NCBI GenBank assembly: GCA_014860665.1
Contig: JACZJI010000089.1
Span: 1-32,120 of the forward strand
Source of the DNA: Bacteroidales bacterium
Lineage (GTDB): Bacteria > Bacteroidota > Bacteroidia > Bacteroidales > F082
Length of the DNA stretch: 32,120 bases
Direction: 5' to 3'
The notes under the pieces were generated by a model. That model did not search any database and was not told the DNA's origin. It was given only the letters and a program-made list of their open reading frames with translations. The position numbers and the translations under genes were made by a program. Positions 31,739 through 32,120 of this stretch are shown in pieces (positions within the stretch are counted from its first letter, which is position 1; every line of letters starts with the position of its first letter).

Positions 31739-32120
31739 GTTTATACCGGTGACCATCGCCGGGACAAGATCAAGGGCCAAGAGCTAAGAGCTTAGGGCTA
31801 AGGGCCAAGAGCTTAGGGCCAAGAGCTAAGAGCTAAGGGCTTAGGGCTAAAGTTTAAAGGCTAAAGGCTAAAGTCCAAAAGCCAAGGGCCAAAGGCTAAA
31901 GTTTAAAGGCTAAAGTCCAAAAGCCAAGGGCTAAGGGCTAAAGACCAAAGGCTAAAGTTTAAAGGCTAAAGGCTAAAGTCTGTTGATGCCTGTATTTAGT
32001 TGACCGTTTTCACTTACTTATTACGCAGGGTTTGAGTGTTGATTTTTTATACAGATTGTCTGTATCAGATGTTTGGTTAAAACAAAGATAATTTTTTTCA
32101 AAATCAAAAGGGGATTTTCT
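31739..32120. other. Gene-free right end with a heptamer array
   Basis: 382 bp after the SRP RNA. Most of it is the heptamer array at 31766-31980. The last 140 bp have no recognisable gene. They contain a minus-strand TATCTTTG box at 32083-32090 and a 12-mer (TCTGTATCAGAT, 32059-32070) that also occurs in the REP-like pair at 27537-27548. Confidence 0.7.
31766..31980. repeat. Heptamer tandem array, 30 full units in unbroken phase
   Basis: Split every seven bases from 31766, the sequence gives 30 consecutive units plus a 5-base remainder with no insertion or deletion. AAGGCTA occurs 7 times, AGGGCTA 4, AGGGCCA 4, AGAGCTA 3, AAGTTTA 3, with six further variants. Nearly all units follow purine x4 (or x3) then pyrimidines then A. 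The first 12 units are mostly AGRGCYN types; from unit 13 most begin AAG or AAA. A 28-bp block of four units (units 15-18) recurs as units 21-24 with one difference. Stops in all frames exclude coding. Confidence 0.92.

Noticed and set aside
31571..31780. Minus-strand open frame of 69 codons across the SRP RNA
   Set aside because: It lies antisense to a well-supported RNA gene with its own promoter and terminator, and looks like no known protein.
31766..31980. Heptamer array as a CRISPR or as telomere-like DNA
   Set aside because: There are no spacers and the unit is only 7 bp. The unit (TTTAGCC on the other strand) resembles plant-type telomere repeats only loosely, and this is a bacterial chromosome with genes on both sides of ffs.

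Overview
The window looks like chromosome of a Bacteroidota bacterium, probably of the order Bacteroidales. Four things point that way. Translation starts lack strong Shine-Dalgarno sequences and have A/T-rich leaders. Many genes have a TAnnTTTG -7 box, in two cases with a TTTG -33 box. Several lineage-typical families occur (DUF3127, DUF4199, DUF4831, DUF6266, type III glutamine synthetase, short Obg). The SRP RNA is of the small bacterial type. The exact genus cannot be told from the sequence alone. I see no phage, insertion sequence, CRISPR array or tRNA.

Layout. Positions 1-173 hold the 3' end of a plus-strand gene. From 178 to 6843 eight minus-strand housekeeping genes follow: M16 peptidase, O-methyltransferase, Obg, TruA, KdsA, DUF3127, an EamA transporter and shikimate kinase. 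From 6950 to 18351 there is a plus-strand block for fatty-acid use. It starts with a MarR regulator preceded by two identical 11-bp operator-like sites, then a fadN-fadA-fadE-like beta-oxidation operon ending in a hairpin terminator. A DUF4442 hotdog protein, a long-chain acyl-CoA ligase, GAPDH and a FadL/OmpP1 outer-membrane channel follow, with terminators behind the ligase, GAPDH and FadL. From 18537 to 22119 lie minus-strand genes of less certain role: DUF6266, a LuxR-type regulator with a degenerate receiver, a double-CxxC protein and DUF4831. From 22258 to 27061 is a tight minus-strand row gmhA, gmhB, Na+/solute symporter, glnN. A 553-bp gene-free stretch (27062-27614) is full of repeats. 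From 27615 to 31551 is a minus-strand surface-glycan cluster: DUF4199, GT2, epimerase, GT4-like. The SRP RNA gene at 31635 faces the other way. A 215-bp array of heptamers lies just behind it.

How the genes fit together. FadL brings long-chain fatty acids through the outer membrane, the ligase activates them, and the ACAD, the hydratase/dehydrogenase fusion and the thiolase carry out the beta-oxidation cycle, probably under MarR control. KdsA, GmhA, the GmhB-like phosphatase and the glycosyltransferase/epimerase cluster serve lipopolysaccharide or other surface glycans.

Most of the window is ordinary core genome. The items most worth a second look are the heptamer array beside the SRP RNA, the paired operators around the marR promoter, the receiver domain that has lost its phosphorylation pocket, and the two repeat families upstream of gmhA. 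I did not find convincing evidence for a wholly new multi-gene system.
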